From: Aquisalinus sp.
GTDB lineage: Bacteria; Pseudomonadota; Alphaproteobacteria; Caulobacterales; Parvularculaceae
DNA length: 34,250 nucleotides
Reading direction: 5' to 3'
Assembly (NCBI GenBank): GCA_022763115.1
Contig: JALEGJ010000151.1
Span: 1-34,250 of the forward strand
Every line of letters starts with the position of its first letter. The stretch's first letter is position 1. The notes below the pieces were generated by a model. It did not search any database. It was not told the origin of the DNA and saw nothing but the letters and a program-made list of their open reading frames with translations. Made by a program: the position numbers and the translations under genes. Shown here in pieces: positions 1 through 11,461 of the stretch.

Positions 1-31
1 GATTATCAAATTTCAGGATCAGGACCACACC

Positions 32-1672
32 ATGGCCAAGCCGGGATTAAAGGCGTTCGCCGAACGCATCACTATTGCTGACATGACAGGCGCGGACGCC
101 ATGTCCGACTTCACGCCTGCTCGCATCAAAACCGAAACATTAGCGGGTTTAACCGTTGCACTTGCACTGGTGCCGGAGGCTGTGGCGTTTGCGTTCGTTG
201 CAGGCGTTCACCCGCTGGTTGGCCTTTATGCAGCTTTTATCGTTGGCCTTATCACTGCCGTGATCGGCGGGCGCCCGGGCATGATTTCCGGTGCGACCGG
301 CGCATTGGCCGTCGTTATGGTCGCATTGGTGGCGCAACATGGCGTGGAGTATCTCTTTGCGACTGTTGTGCTGATGGGGGTATTACAGCTTGCCGCCGGT
401 ATCCTGCGGCTGGGCAAATTCATTCGCCTCGTGCCGCACCCGGTAATGCTGGGCTTCGTCAATGGCCTTGCGATTGTCATCTTTCTCGCCCAGCTATCCC
501 AGTTTCAGGTGCCGGGCACGGCGGTGGTGACCGGTCATGGCATGTCTGGCGGGCAATGGCTGTCCGGCTGGCCTCTTGTCATGATGCTCGGCTTGACGGC
601 GCTGACCATGGCAATCATCTGGGCCACCCCGAAAGTGACCAAAGCCGTGCCAGCCCCACTTGCCGGTATTCTCATTGTCGCTCTTATTGTTATTGCCCTG
701 GGGCTGGATGTGCCCCGCGTCGGCGATCTGGCCAGCATCGAAGGAGGATTGCCCGGTTTCCATATCCCCATGGTGCCCTTCAACATGGAAACTCTTGAAA
801 TCATCTTTCCGTATGCTGTCATCCTCGCTGCTATCGGCCTGATTGAGAGCCTGCTTACCCTCAACCTTGTAGGTGAGATGACAGGAAAACGCGGCGGCGC
901 TTCACAAGAGTGCATTGCGCAGGGCACGGCCAATGTCGTCACGGGTTTCTTTGGCGGCATGGGCGGCTGCGCCATGATTGGCCAGTCGATGATTAACGTG
1001 AAATCCGGCGGCGTCACCCGTCTATCCGCCATCGCAGCGGCCCTGTTCCTGCTGATATTTATTCTGTTTGCCTCAGGCCTGATCGAGCAAATCCCGCTCG
1101 CCGCCTTGGTGGGTGTGATGTTCATGGTGGTGATCGGCACTTTCGCCTGGCGCAGCTTGATGATCCTGCGCAAAATTCCGCTCACAGATGCTTTTGTCAT
1201 GATCCTGGTGACATGTGTTACGGTGCGTTATGATCTTGCCACGGCTGTCGTCGTCGGGGTTATCGTCTCCGCATTGGCCTACGCCTGGAACAATGCAAAG
1301 CGAATCCATATTTCTGCCCGCGACAGTGTCTCTGTGCCCGGCGCGAAGACCTATGAACTGGAAGGGCCATTGTTCTTCGGCTCGACAGATGGCTTCAGTG
1401 AACTGTTCGAGCCGGAAAGCGATCCGGATATTGTGATTGTTGACTTTATGCGCTCGCGTGTCGTTGACCAATCCGCCTTGCAGGCCATTGAGGATCTGGC
1501 GGCAAAATACGAAGCCCAAGGCAAGACGCTGCGCTTGCGTCACCTCTCCCGTGACTGCCACCAGTTATTAAGTCGTGCGGGGCAATTAATGATCGATTCA
1601 GATGATGATCCGGATTATCAGATTGCAACGGACTATTCTGTCCGCACAGGTATCTTTGGCGCAGGGCACTGA
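32..1672 (+). CDS. SulP family inorganic anion transporter with STAS domain
   Basis: This is an inner-membrane anion permease of the SulP/SLC26 family, which moves sulfate, bicarbonate or related anions, usually by proton or sodium symport or anion exchange. The 546-residue product has the family signature near residues 48-70 (PEAVAFAFVAGV followed by HPLVGLY), about a dozen hydrophobic segments to residue 430, and a cytoplasmic C-terminal STAS domain at roughly 440-530 with the conserved VVDQSAL turn. An AGGA ribosome site sits 8 bases before the ATG. The gene converges on the GYF-AIM24 gene with only 24 bases between the stops. The substrate cannot be told from sequence; no carbonic anhydrase or sulfur-assimilation gene is adjacent to guide the choice. 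Confidence 0.93.
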   Translation: MAKPGLKAFAERITIADMTGADAMSDFTPARIKTETLAGLTVALALVPEAVAFAFVAGVHPLVGLYAAFIVGLITAVIGGRPGMISGATGALAVVMVALVAQHGVEYLFATVVLMGVLQLAAGILRLGKFIRLVPHPVMLGFVNGLAIVIFLAQLSQFQVPGTAVVTGHGMSGGQWLSGWPLVMMLGLTALTMAIIWATPKVTKAVPAPLAGILIVALIVIALGLDVPRVGDLASIEGGLPGFHIPMVPFNMETLEIIFPYAVILAAIGLIESLLTLNLVGEMTGKRGGASQECIAQGTANVVTGFFGGMGGCAMIGQSMINVKSGGVTRLSAIAAALFLLIFILFASGLIEQIPLAALVGVMFMVVIGTFAWRSLMILRKIPLTDAFVMILVTCVTVRYDLATAVVVGVIVSALAYAWNNAKRIHISARDSVSVPGAKTYELEGPLFFGSTDGFSELFEPESDPDIVIVDFMRSRVVDQSALQAIEDLAAKYEAQGKTLRLRHLSRDCHQLLSRAGQLMIDSDDDPDYQIATDYSVRTGIFGAGH

Positions 1673-1696
1673 ATCTAGCGCCAGGACGGCTGAGGC

Positions 1697-2695
1697 CTAA
1701 CGCCCGTCACCATCCAGCAGATTGCCAACGCCGCCAAGCAGGGAGCCTTCGCCCTGACGGCGACCACCCGGTGCAATCTGTCCGGCAATCCTGTCGGCCA
1801 GCCGAGCAAATGGCAGGCTTTGCAGGTAGACTGTGCCGTGACCTTTGAGTGTCGCGAGGAAAAGCCCCTCACCCCCGAATATCATGGATTTGAGGTTCCC
1901 GGCCCGCTCGATGTCGTAGTCGATCGTCGGCGCGAATGCGACAAGGCACCCCGTATCGACACGGAGGGTTTCGCCTTTCAGTTCCTTCTTCACCACAGTG
2001 CCCCCTGCATGAACAAAAGCCATGCCATCGCCTTGCAGGCGTTGAAGGATAAAGCCCTCGCCACCAAACAGTCCGGCCCCAAACTTCTTGTTAAAGGCGA
2101 TGGAGAGTTTCGTGCCTCGCGCCGCACAAAGGAATGAGTCCTTCTGGCAGATCAACTCGCCACCAACCTGCGACAGATCAACCGGGATGATCTTGCCCGG
2201 ATACGGCGCTGCAAAGGCAACCCGCTTCTTGCCCTGACCTTCATGGGTGAAATGAGTCATGAAAATGGATTCACCTGTCAGCACACGACTGCCGACATTC
2301 TTCAGGATACCCATGATCCCTTTTTCGGTTGCATCCGAGCCATCCCCCATGCGGGTATCAAAAGTGATGCCCTCTTCGACGTAGTTCATCGCGCCAGCTT
2401 CCGCGATCACCACTTCGCCGGGATCAAGCTCGACTTCAACAATCTGCATGTCGTCGCCAAGAATATCGTAATCAACGACATCGCTCTTGATTAGGTGCTG
2501 CGGTATTTCCGGCAGGTTCACATCAGGCTTGGCATCAAACAACTCTGGCCGCACCTCGGAAGCAGGCTGCCAGTCTTTCATGCCGTCCGTCCACATCAGG
2601 GTTGATAGCTTTATCTTGCCCTGCACTTCCAGCAGCGGCAATTCATCCGTATGGGCCTGTTTGCGCTGATTGCTGTCCGTAATATAATACCACAT
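1697..2695 (-). CDS. GYF-domain plus AIM24 family (TIGR00266-like) protein
   Basis: The 332-residue product joins two domains. Residues 1-50 look like a GYF_2 domain (start [10 protein letters not shown], later [13 protein letters not shown]), which usually binds proline-rich peptides. Residues about 80-320 match the AIM24/TIGR00266 beta-rich fold ([51 protein letters not shown]). Biochemical function of the bacterial family is not established. I chose the ATG at 2695 because the start residues fit the GYF domain and AAGGAGGGAG lies just upstream; a longer frame back to 2806 would run into gyrB. The gene starts 43 bases after the gyrB stop and is probably co-transcribed with it. Confidence 0.85.
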   Translation of the reverse strand: MWYYITDSNQRKQAHTDELPLLEVQGKIKLSTLMWTDGMKDWQPASEVRPELFDAKPDVNLPEIPQHLIKSDVVDYDILGDDMQIVEVELDPGEVVIAEAGAMNYVEEGITFDTRMGDGSDATEKGIMGILKNVGSRVLTGESIFMTHFTHEGQGKKRVAFAAPYPGKIIPVDLSQVGGELICQKDSFLCAARGTKLSIAFNKKFGAGLFGGEGFILQRLQGDGMAFVHAGGTVVKKELKGETLRVDTGCLVAFAPTIDYDIERAGNLKSMIFGGEGLFLATLKGHGTVYLQSLPFARLADRIAGQIAPGGRRQGEGSLLGGVGNLLDGDGR

Positions 2696-2738
2696 GGATG
2701 GCTCTCCCTCCTTACCAAAATGTATGAAATTGAAGCGG

Positions 2739-5186
<2,448 letters not shown>

Positions 5187-5222
5187 TCAGAAAGTGATTG
5201 TTTGAGTCGGCAGAATGTACAC

Positions 5223-5246
5223 GAATTGGCCCGTCAGGTCCAATTC
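5223..5246. repeat. 7-bp inverted repeat in the gyrB upstream region
   Basis: GAATTGG and CCAATTC form a perfect inverted repeat separated by 10 bases, centred about 57 bases upstream of the gyrB start. A weak leftward promoter (TTGGAC, 18 bases, TACATT) overlaps it. The position would suit an operator for a gyrB regulator, but this is only a sequence observation. Confidence 0.4.
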
Positions 5247-5290
5247 ACCGGCCATTATTTTTGCAAGCAATTTCAGTATGTTAGAAAGTT

Positions 5291-5318
5291 TTTTAGGCAT
5301 TCTCCGAGATGCCTAAAA
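5291..5318. repeat. 10-bp perfect hairpin between the small membrane-protein gene and gyrB
   Basis: TTTTAGGCAT and ATGCCTAAAA are exact reverse complements around an 8-base loop (TCTCCGAG). The A/T ends of the arms could serve as part of a U-tract, so this may be a terminator for the leftward recF-fic-small-protein transcript that separates it from gyrB. No additional T run follows on the minus strand, so the role is uncertain. Confidence 0.45.
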
Positions 5319-5397
5319 CAGCCCGCCAAAGAGACTGTTATGAATAAAGGTTTCACCACCCCAAAAGGGCGTGGAACGCACGTTTGCTGACACAAAG

Positions 5398-5685
5398 TTA
5401 TTCCTGCACGACAATCACAACCGGTCTGAAAAAGCGATACAGCCAGATACCCAGCAGATTTAGCAGGCTGCCAATCGCAGCACCAAGCAGCAATACACCC
5501 GGCCATAGAATTATCATCGGCAACAACTGAATCAACACAACCCATTCACCTGTTATCAGAGACGCTACAACACCTACGAGCAGGAACGTCAGGAACAGCA
5601 CAATTGAGGAGATGAGCGCCCCCACAAAAAACAATTTGTAGATGCTGCTTAGGCGGATGTTTCCATCACTTACATTAATCTGCAT
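5398..5685 (-). CDS. Small hypothetical integral membrane protein
   Basis: I do not recognise the family of this 95-residue protein. It has two long hydrophobic stretches, at about residues 18-46 and 48-83, and a short polar N-terminus; the C-terminus is FRPVVIVVQE. Its ATG overlaps the last codons of the Fic gene (ATGCAGATTAATG, where the Fic reading frame ends in GAT TAA), and GGAGGGG lies just upstream inside the Fic gene. That arrangement suggests translational coupling to the Fic frame. A Fic-linked role is inferred only from position. Confidence 0.6.
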   Translation of the reverse strand: MQINVSDGNIRLSSIYKLFFVGALISSIVLFLTFLLVGVVASLITGEWVVLIQLLPMIILWPGVLLLGAAIGSLLNLLGIWLYRFFRPVVIVVQE

Positions 5686-6433
5686 TGTCCCCTCCGTTTA
5701 TTGCGATCTCTTTCGCTGTGTTCTCGAGATAATGGTCAAGACTTCGCCGAAGCTGCCCCGTCATGAATAACTCGTAGGGTCGAACCTCACCGGTTAAATG
5801 CCGCCGCTCAAGCACATCAATATAATCCGGCCGCACATCCGGACTGATGACCAGCGGCGGATAGCCACTGCGGAGCAGGATAAGGTTCATCAGCAGCCGC
5901 GCCGTACGGCCATTACCATCATCAAAAGGATGAATGGCAACCAGCTTGAAATGTGCTTCAATAGCTATTTGTGCTGTGGCGGTCTTCTCCGCCAGCCATT
6001 TTGCGAACGCTTCCATCAGTACAGGAATTTCCAGTGGCGGCGGCAAACTCACTTAAGAGCCGAGAATTTCCCGCTGCACAGTTGAGTAACGCCCCGCCTG
6101 ACCGGGATCAGCACGTCCTGTCACCAGCCGGTGTATCTCCCAAATATCAGCCTCACGCAGAACATCCGCCTTCACGGACAGTACGTGCACATAATCCAGC
6201 GCATCCTTGTGGCCGATGGCTTCCATATGATCTTTCAATGGCTTGCCACGCACGGTGATGCCTTTTTCAAGCACTAGTGAAGTTTCCGAGCGGGTCAATG
6301 TGTTCCCTTCAAGGGCATTGGATGTGTATGTCAGTTCGTGGTCATACCATGCCTCAAGCACCCGCAAGCTGGCCGCGGCCAGTGGCCGGCGCGCATCCAG
6401 CAGCCTTTTTTTCTGTTCAAGGTCAGACCACAT
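5675..6433 (-). pseudogene. Fic/DOC family adenylyltransferase interrupted by one in-frame TAA
   Basis: Fic proteins transfer AMP from ATP to target hydroxyls. Read leftward, 126 codons end at a TAA (6055-6053) and the same frame continues directly with GTG AGT TTG for another 125 codons. The two halves together look like one normal Fic protein: the N-terminal half has the class II inhibitory motif S38-NAL-E42-G43, and the C-terminal half has an intact catalytic motif HPFDDGNGRTAR (about residue 168 of the joined frame). The join reads REILGS-stop-VSLPPPLE, where families normally continue without a break, so a sense codon such as CAA probably mutated to TAA. It lies between recF and gyrB. 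It could be a pseudogene, a readthrough gene, a restart at the adjacent GTG giving an uninhibited catalytic half, or a sequencing error. Confidence 0.85.
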
Positions 6434-6457
6434 GAGAATATCTTATCATAAATACAA

Positions 6458-7591
6458 TCATTCAGACAGAGACAGGCAACTGTCCCGCACTTCAAAATGC
6501 TCTGCCCGCGCGCCCCAGGCCTCGAAAAGCTCCGCATCCGTTCCCGTCATGAAAGCCTGCATACCTGTATCATGCAGGATATCGAACAGGGCCGCACGCC
6601 GCCGCGCATCCAGATGCGCAGCCACCTCATCCAGCAACAGGATGAGCGGTGCACGGCTTTGGCCAGCCGCTGTAGCTGTTGCGTTGGCAAGCACGAGACC
6701 AATCAGCAACGCCTTTTGCTCGCCGGTTGAGCACAGTCTTGCAGCTTGTTGTTTTTCACGGTGCGTGACGAGCAGGTCTGAGCGGTGCGGTCCCTCAAGG
6801 GCGCGACCAGCGGCAGCATCGCGCCAGCGCGCCTGTTTGAGGCGTTCTTCATACGCCTCTTCCACGTCGCCAGCCACCTCCAGAACCAGCGCCTCTTCCA
6901 GCGTGCCTTCCAGGGCGAGATCCGCTGCCGGGAACACATCGCTGGCAAGGTGCTGTGCGCCTGCGGCCAGTCGCGCGGTCATCTCGCGCCGCGCCGCTGC
7001 CATGGCAACACCGGCCTCAGCCATCTGCCGCTCCAGTATGCCAAGTAATGTCTGGTCAGCTCTCGGCAGGTCTTCCAGCAGCTTCGTGCGCTGGCGCATC
7101 GCCTTCTCGTAAGTCGCCGCCGCCTTGCCATGGGCGGGGTCATGCGACAGGATCATGCGATCGAGAAAGCGGCGGCGCTCGGCAGCGCCTTCCATGAACA
7201 GGCGGTCCTGCGCCGGCGTCAGCCACTGAAAGCCGAGATAGTCAAGCAGGGTGGTCGGCCCCGATGCGGCCGAGCCATCAATCCGCACAATCCGTTTTTC
7301 AGGCACACCCGCCTCAACACCAACACCGAGCCTGTTCTCATCAAGGCCGTCGCTCAGGACTGCGGTGACTGTCCAGCCTCCGCTCCCCTGTTGTCGGGCA
7401 ATCTCACCCAGCCGCGCCCGGCGCATCCCGCGCCCGGCAGAGAGCATGGATAAAGCTTCCAGCAGATTGGTCTTGCCGGAGCCGTTGGCACCACTCAGCA
7501 CGACAGGTTTACCGCTGAGCGACAAATCCAGTCTCTCGTAAGAGCGAAAATCAGTCAGTGTGATGCGACGAATTGCCGGCGCCTCGGTCAT
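6458..7591 (-). CDS. recF: DNA replication and repair protein RecF
   Basis: RecF is an SMC-like ATPase that acts with RecO and RecR to load RecA at single-strand gaps. The 377-residue product starts ITLTDFRSYERLDL, has Walker A GANGSGKTNLLEA at about residues 34-46, the ABC-type signature CSTGEQKALLIGL near 286, and Walker B LILLLDEVAAHLD near 316. Length fits the family (about 360-380). It begins 16 bases after the dnaN stop and is followed after 24 bases by the interrupted Fic gene, so dnaN-recF-fic are likely one transcript. Confidence 0.97.
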   Translation of the reverse strand: MTEAPAIRRITLTDFRSYERLDLSLSGKPVVLSGANGSGKTNLLEALSMLSAGRGMRRARLGEIARQQGSGGWTVTAVLSDGLDENRLGVGVEAGVPEKRIVRIDGSAASGPTTLLDYLGFQWLTPAQDRLFMEGAAERRRFLDRMILSHDPAHGKAAATYEKAMRQRTKLLEDLPRADQTLLGILERQMAEAGVAMAAARREMTARLAAGAQHLASDVFPAADLALEGTLEEALVLEVAGDVEEAYEERLKQARWRDAAAGRALEGPHRSDLLVTHREKQQAARLCSTGEQKALLIGLVLANATATAAGQSRAPLILLLDEVAAHLDARRRAALFDILHDTGMQAFMTGTDAELFEAWGARAEHFEVRDSCLSLSE

Positions 7592-7606
7592 TTCCCGACC
7601 GCGCGA

Positions 7607-8722
7607 TCAGACCCGAAGCGGCATCAGCACATACAGCGCCTGCACATCCTCTTCGTCAGAGATCAGCGTTGGGGAGGACGGGTCCGCAAACTCAAACGTC
7701 GCCGTGTCGCCATCAATCTGCGAGGCCACGTCCAGCAGATATTTTGCGTTGAAGCCAATTTCCAGCGCCTCAGCGCCATAATCGACATTCAATTCTTCCT
7801 GGGCGCTGCCGGTTTCCGGGTTGTTGACGATCAGTTGCAAATGATCGCCTTCCAGGATCATTTTCACCGAGCGCGTCTTGTCAGCCGAGACGGTTGAAAC
7901 CCTGTCCACCGCCTTGGCGAAATCCGCCGTCTCGACTTTCAGGGTACGGTCATTACCGGAGGGGATAACACGCTGATAATCCGGGAAGGTGCCATCAATC
8001 AGTTTCGATGTCAGCGTGACAGAATCAAAGGTAAAGCGCACTTTCGCTTCAGAAACAGAAACCTGCACCTGTTCACCGGCATCATCCAGCAGGCGGCGCA
8101 ATTCCAGCACCGCCTTGCGGGGAATAATCACGCCGGGAATATTATCCGCACCATCCGGCAGCGGACTATCGAGGCGGGCAAGGCGATGGCCGTCCGTCGC
8201 TACGGCGCGCAAGGCGCGGTCCCCTTCCGTCACGGCATGGAAATAGACACCATTGAGGTAATAGCGGGTTTCCTCCTGTGACATGGCAAACCGTGTCTTG
8301 TCGATCAGGCGCTTCAGCTCTTTTGACGGCATGGAGAATTCCACGCCCTCATTGTCAACCGTCAGGCTCGGGAAGTCCTGATCAGGCAAAACAGCGAGGT
8401 TAAAATCCGACTTGCCCGCTGTCAGTTTGAGGCGGCCATCACTGCCTTCTGTATCGAGACGAACCTGCGCGCCCTCCGGCAGGCGACGAACGATTTCGTA
8501 AAGCGTCAGAGCAGATGCGGTAATGGCGCCAGCCTGTTCCACATCTGCGGAAACCTGTTCAGCTATCTCGATATCAAGATCAGTGGCCGTCAGGGCAAGG
8601 GCGTTGCCTTCTGCCTGCAACAGGACATTCGACAGGATCGGGATCGTATTGCGACGTTCGACGACGCTTTGCACGTGTCCGAGTGCTTTCAGAAATGTTG
8701 ACCGCTCAATTATGACCTTCAT
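7607..8722 (-). CDS. dnaN: DNA polymerase III beta sliding clamp
   Basis: The beta clamp forms a ring around DNA that tethers polymerase III and many repair factors. The 371-residue protein begins MKVIIERSTFLKALGHVQSV, contains the expected three clamp repeats (for example RRNTIPILSNVLLQ, FPDYQRVIPSGND) and ends with the canonical YVLMPLRV. I chose the ATG at 8722, because MKV is the usual clamp N-terminus and GGAGAG lies 10 bases upstream; a frame-extending ATG six codons earlier at 8740 is weaker. The 186-base gap to dnaA includes a possible leftward -10 (TATAGT at 8823-8818), so dnaN may have its own promoter. Confidence 0.97.
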   Translation of the reverse strand: MKVIIERSTFLKALGHVQSVVERRNTIPILSNVLLQAEGNALALTATDLDIEIAEQVSADVEQAGAITASALTLYEIVRRLPEGAQVRLDTEGSDGRLKLTAGKSDFNLAVLPDQDFPSLTVDNEGVEFSMPSKELKRLIDKTRFAMSQEETRYYLNGVYFHAVTEGDRALRAVATDGHRLARLDSPLPDGADNIPGVIIPRKAVLELRRLLDDAGEQVQVSVSEAKVRFTFDSVTLTSKLIDGTFPDYQRVIPSGNDRTLKVETADFAKAVDRVSTVSADKTRSVKMILEGDHLQLIVNNPETGSAQEELNVDYGAEALEIGFNAKYLLDVASQIDGDTATFEFADPSSPTLISDEEDVQALYVLMPLRV

Positions 8723-8908
8723 GCTCTTCGATCTCTCCATGGAACGCCACTTGCCAGGCTATTGCGCATAAGCAGGTGGGTCGTCAGAACGGGCACACGT
8801 CGCCCGCAGGGTGAGAGACTATAGACAGGCACGTCTCAGATAGAAAGCCCCGGCCTCTGCTTCTCGGGATAAATTTATGAACACCCGGAAGCGAAGACAG
8901 GCGGGCAT

Positions 8909-10441
8909 TTAGTGCTCGAACTCATCCATCAGGCTTGAGATAAGGTCACCAAAATGCGGATCTGTCTCGGCCAGCACCTCTGCCCGCTCAATGCTCGACA
9001 GCACTGTTGTATGGTCACGCGAGATGATCGCGCCGATTGCCTTCAAAGGGGCTGATGTCAGCCGCCTTGCCAAAAGGCAGAACGCGTGTCGACCGCGGGC
9101 AATGGGCTGCATCCTTTTACGGCCCATAATGTCGTGGGTGGACAGGTCAAAGGCTTCCGCGGTTGCACTCATCAGGTCTTCCAGCGATGTCTCGCGCGGA
9201 CGAGAGCTCAAATGACGGCGCAGCAGCTTGCGCACCTCAGCCTCGTCCAGTGTGGCCGTGCTGTCCTTTTCCTGCTCGGCGCGCGTATGAAGCCGGATCA
9301 TCTTGTAAGCCCCTTCCAGTTCCCGGATAGAAGCATCGCAGGATCGGGCAATCATCTGCAAAAAGGTTTCTTCACAGACAAAGCCGCCATGCGCAGCATC
9401 AAGAGCCGCCATCTGCTTGAGGATTTTCATCCGCAATTGATAATCAGGCTTGTCGATCGGTACACAGACGCCGCCGCCCATGCGATCTGTCAATCGTTGA
9501 TTAAGGCCGGTTTCGGCCAACCGTGACGGGGCGAGGGAGCCAGCGATCACGATGGTTTTGCCATACGCCAGAAGCCTGTCGATCAGGTGCAATAACTCAT
9601 CCTGTGTCGCTTTGCGACCGCGCAGCAGGTGGATGTCGTCAATCAGGATGATGTCCACCCCGTCCAGATAGTCGCGAAGGTCATTGACGTTCTTTGCCAA
9701 AACCGCCGTCACATAACCATTCAGCAGATTATCGTGAGTCAGATAGAGGACGTTGTCGTCCGGGCGACGCAGTTTCCAGTCATGGCCAATAGCATTCAGC
9801 AGGTGAGTCTTGCCGCGGCCCGACGAGCCGTAAACGAAAAACATATTGTCGTCCGATCCATCGACAATACTTCTGGCGCCAAGAAAAGCCACCCGATTGG
9901 CCTCGCCCAGGCAGAAGCGCTCGAAGGTGAAATCGGCATGCAGCGGAGACGCCAGGCTCGTGCCTGACGGGAGCGGGGCTGCCTGGCCTTCGCGCACAAG
10001 ATCATCTCGCCGTGATATTGTCGTCCTGCCGGCAGATACCTTTTCCGGCCCTGCCTGTCCGCTTGAAGACTTGCGGAATGTCTCTGCCATCTTGTGCGGC
10101 ATCGGTCCTGCACCACCGCCCGGAATGTCATCCTCGCGATATTCACTTGCACGCTGCGCGGTGTCATTCGCGTGCTGACGGATGCTCTTGATGCCGCGGA
10201 TCGAGATTTGCCCAATGGGGCCCATATATTTAGGCCATAATTCAAACATACCACGCGAATAATTTGCCGTGATGCGGGATGCGCAAAAAGCGGAGGGCGC
10301 ACCAATGACGGCGCTGCCATTCTGCACCCTGACAAGCGAAAGTGGCTTGAACCAGTGATCATAGGCCGCATTGCCATACCGCGCCTTCAAGGCTGTTTTG
10401 TACAAGTCGAATTTTTGCTGCAATTCCATATCGCCAGGCAT
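8909..10441 (-). CDS. dnaA: Chromosomal replication initiator DnaA (divergent)
   Basis: DnaA binds DnaA boxes at oriC and opens the duplex. The 510-residue product has a domain I (ALKARYGNAAYDHWFKPLSL), a long poorly conserved linker, the AAA+ domain with Walker A GSSGRGKTHLL near residue 205 and Walker B IILIDDIHLLRG near 262, and a C-terminal helix-turn-helix with SRDHTTVLSSIERAE near 477. It is unusually divergent: the normal GxxGLGKTH is GSSGRGKTH, the RLxSRF box is RLTDRMGG, and the usual PRQxAMYL stretch of domain IV reads ARGRHAFCLLARRL. Context (dnaN, recF, rpsT, mutM) supports it being the true initiator. The ATG is preceded by AGGGGA at 5 bases. Confidence 0.95.
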   Translation of the reverse strand: MPGDMELQQKFDLYKTALKARYGNAAYDHWFKPLSLVRVQNGSAVIGAPSAFCASRITANYSRGMFELWPKYMGPIGQISIRGIKSIRQHANDTAQRASEYREDDIPGGGAGPMPHKMAETFRKSSSGQAGPEKVSAGRTTISRRDDLVREGQAAPLPSGTSLASPLHADFTFERFCLGEANRVAFLGARSIVDGSDDNMFFVYGSSGRGKTHLLNAIGHDWKLRRPDDNVLYLTHDNLLNGYVTAVLAKNVNDLRDYLDGVDIILIDDIHLLRGRKATQDELLHLIDRLLAYGKTIVIAGSLAPSRLAETGLNQRLTDRMGGGVCVPIDKPDYQLRMKILKQMAALDAAHGGFVCEETFLQMIARSCDASIRELEGAYKMIRLHTRAEQEKDSTATLDEAEVRKLLRRHLSSRPRETSLEDLMSATAEAFDLSTHDIMGRKRMQPIARGRHAFCLLARRLTSAPLKAIGAIISRDHTTVLSSIERAEVLAETDPHFGDLISSLMDEFEH

Positions 10442-11103
10442 AATTGTCCCCTGTTCGCGCAGCTCTTATGGCCGCGACGAGTCGTGTAATGAGTTGATAG
10501 ATTGTTATGGATGTGGCGCGTCCTGCGCCGTCAGATGAAAGGTAGCGTATCTATAAGCCGAGACGACCCGTGAAAATCAGTACACGCTTGGAAGAAATAT
10601 ACTCCTTGACCGTGATATACTGCTCCCTCGTGATTGCCGTCATGTTTTTCATGATATCGCCTGCTTTTATCAGATTTTTCTCGCAAACCCGGTACACCGA
10701 AGAGTACCCTCTTCAAGCTAACCGGGCTTAACCCCTTAATTTATGTACTCGTAAAACTGATGTGCCGGTTGCCCGGCTGACCCCTGGCTCTTTGCGAACT
10801 GAAAGAATCAGTAAACAGAGAGAAGTTCCGTCGTTGCCATGAAGATATAGTACCCAGACAGACTTCCGGATCAACATCTAAATTTCAATTTTTTGGTGTA
10901 CGATGTGTGATTTTTTCGGGTCCCCGTGCTTGACACATTGTTATTAAATAATTTTTCCGAACGAAAAAAATTCACGCTTTTTTTACCCGTCTACTTTTCC
11001 CCCAAAACCGCCTGCAACATAGACTTTATCCACATTGAGCGCATCCCGTGCGTCAAGCACCTCGTGCGCCACGATGCAAAATGTGCATGCCTTTGAAAAA
11101 ACG
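10442..11103. other. Large AT-rich intergenic region; candidate oriC
   Basis: This 660-base gap between dnaA and the rpsT terminator has no credible gene. It holds the dnaA promoter and, in its right half, an AT-rich stretch at about 10880-10990 with several A or T runs and TTGTTATTAAATAATTTTT, which would suit a duplex-unwinding element. One perfect DnaA box lies just beyond it. A second, weak box-like site (TGTGCATGC, 11083-11091) has two mismatches. A potential fold pairs CCCGGT (10688-10693) with ACCGGG (10720-10725) around a GAAGAG-TACC-CTCTTC hairpin at 10699-10714. In some alphaproteobacteria oriC lies elsewhere (near hemE), so the call is provisional. Confidence 0.5.
11026..11034 (+). 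promoter_or_regulatory. Perfect DnaA box
   Basis: TTATCCACA matches the strongest DnaA-box consensus exactly. It lies about 40 bases right of an AT-rich stretch in the dnaA-rpsT gap and is the only exact box I found in that gap. It could serve in initiation or in dnaA autoregulation. Confidence 0.75.
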
Positions 11104-11136
11104 ACAAAAAAAGCCCGCGTCACAAAACGCAGGCTT
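11104..11136 (-). terminator. Rho-independent terminator of rpsT
   Basis: On the minus strand AAGCCTGCGT and ACGCGGGCTT form a 10-base stem with one mismatch around a short loop, followed by a run of seven T. It begins 27 bases after the rpsT stop, as expected for a ribosomal-protein terminator. Confidence 0.9.
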
Positions 11137-11162
11137 GTTAGTACACGAATAAGTGCAGCTTA

Positions 11163-11429
11163 TCAGGCGCTGATCGCCTTGATCCGGCCGGAAAGACGGG
11201 ACAGTTTCCGCGCTGCGGTATTCTTGTGAAACACCCCTCTGGAAACGGCCCGGTGCAGTTCAGGCTGTGCGACTTTCAAGGCTTCGCGTGCCTTGTCCTG
11301 ATCGCCTGCGCTGATCGCCTCTTCGACCTGACGCAGATAAGTGCGCACGCGGGAGCGACGGTTCTTGTTAACGGCGGTCTTGCGCGCAATCTTGCGCACC
11401 ATTTTCTTTGCTGATGACGTATTGGCCAT
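11163..11429 (-). CDS. rpsT: 30S ribosomal protein S20
   Basis: S20 binds the 16S rRNA 5' domain early in 30S assembly. The 88-residue protein is short, very basic and alanine-rich, with the family features [19 protein letters not shown] at the start and [20 protein letters not shown] near the end. It has a strong own promoter just upstream and a clear terminator downstream, so it is a single-gene unit. The placement between mutM and dnaA is a common alphaproteobacterial order. Confidence 0.97.
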   Translation of the reverse strand: MANTSSAKKMVRKIARKTAVNKNRRSRVRTYLRQVEEAISAGDQDKAREALKVAQPELHRAVSRGVFHKNTAARKLSRLSGRIKAISA

Positions 11430-11461
11430 TTTGTCAGATCATTCCTGTAACTCAAGGAAGG

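Noticed and set aside
6243-7112. 289-codon rightward frame over fic and recF
   Set aside because: Ser/Arg/Ala-rich, no domain, antisense to recF and the Fic N-terminal half.
10531-10716. 61-codon leftward frame upstream of dnaA
   Set aside because: No ribosome site, no protein-like pattern, and it lies in the dnaA promoter region.
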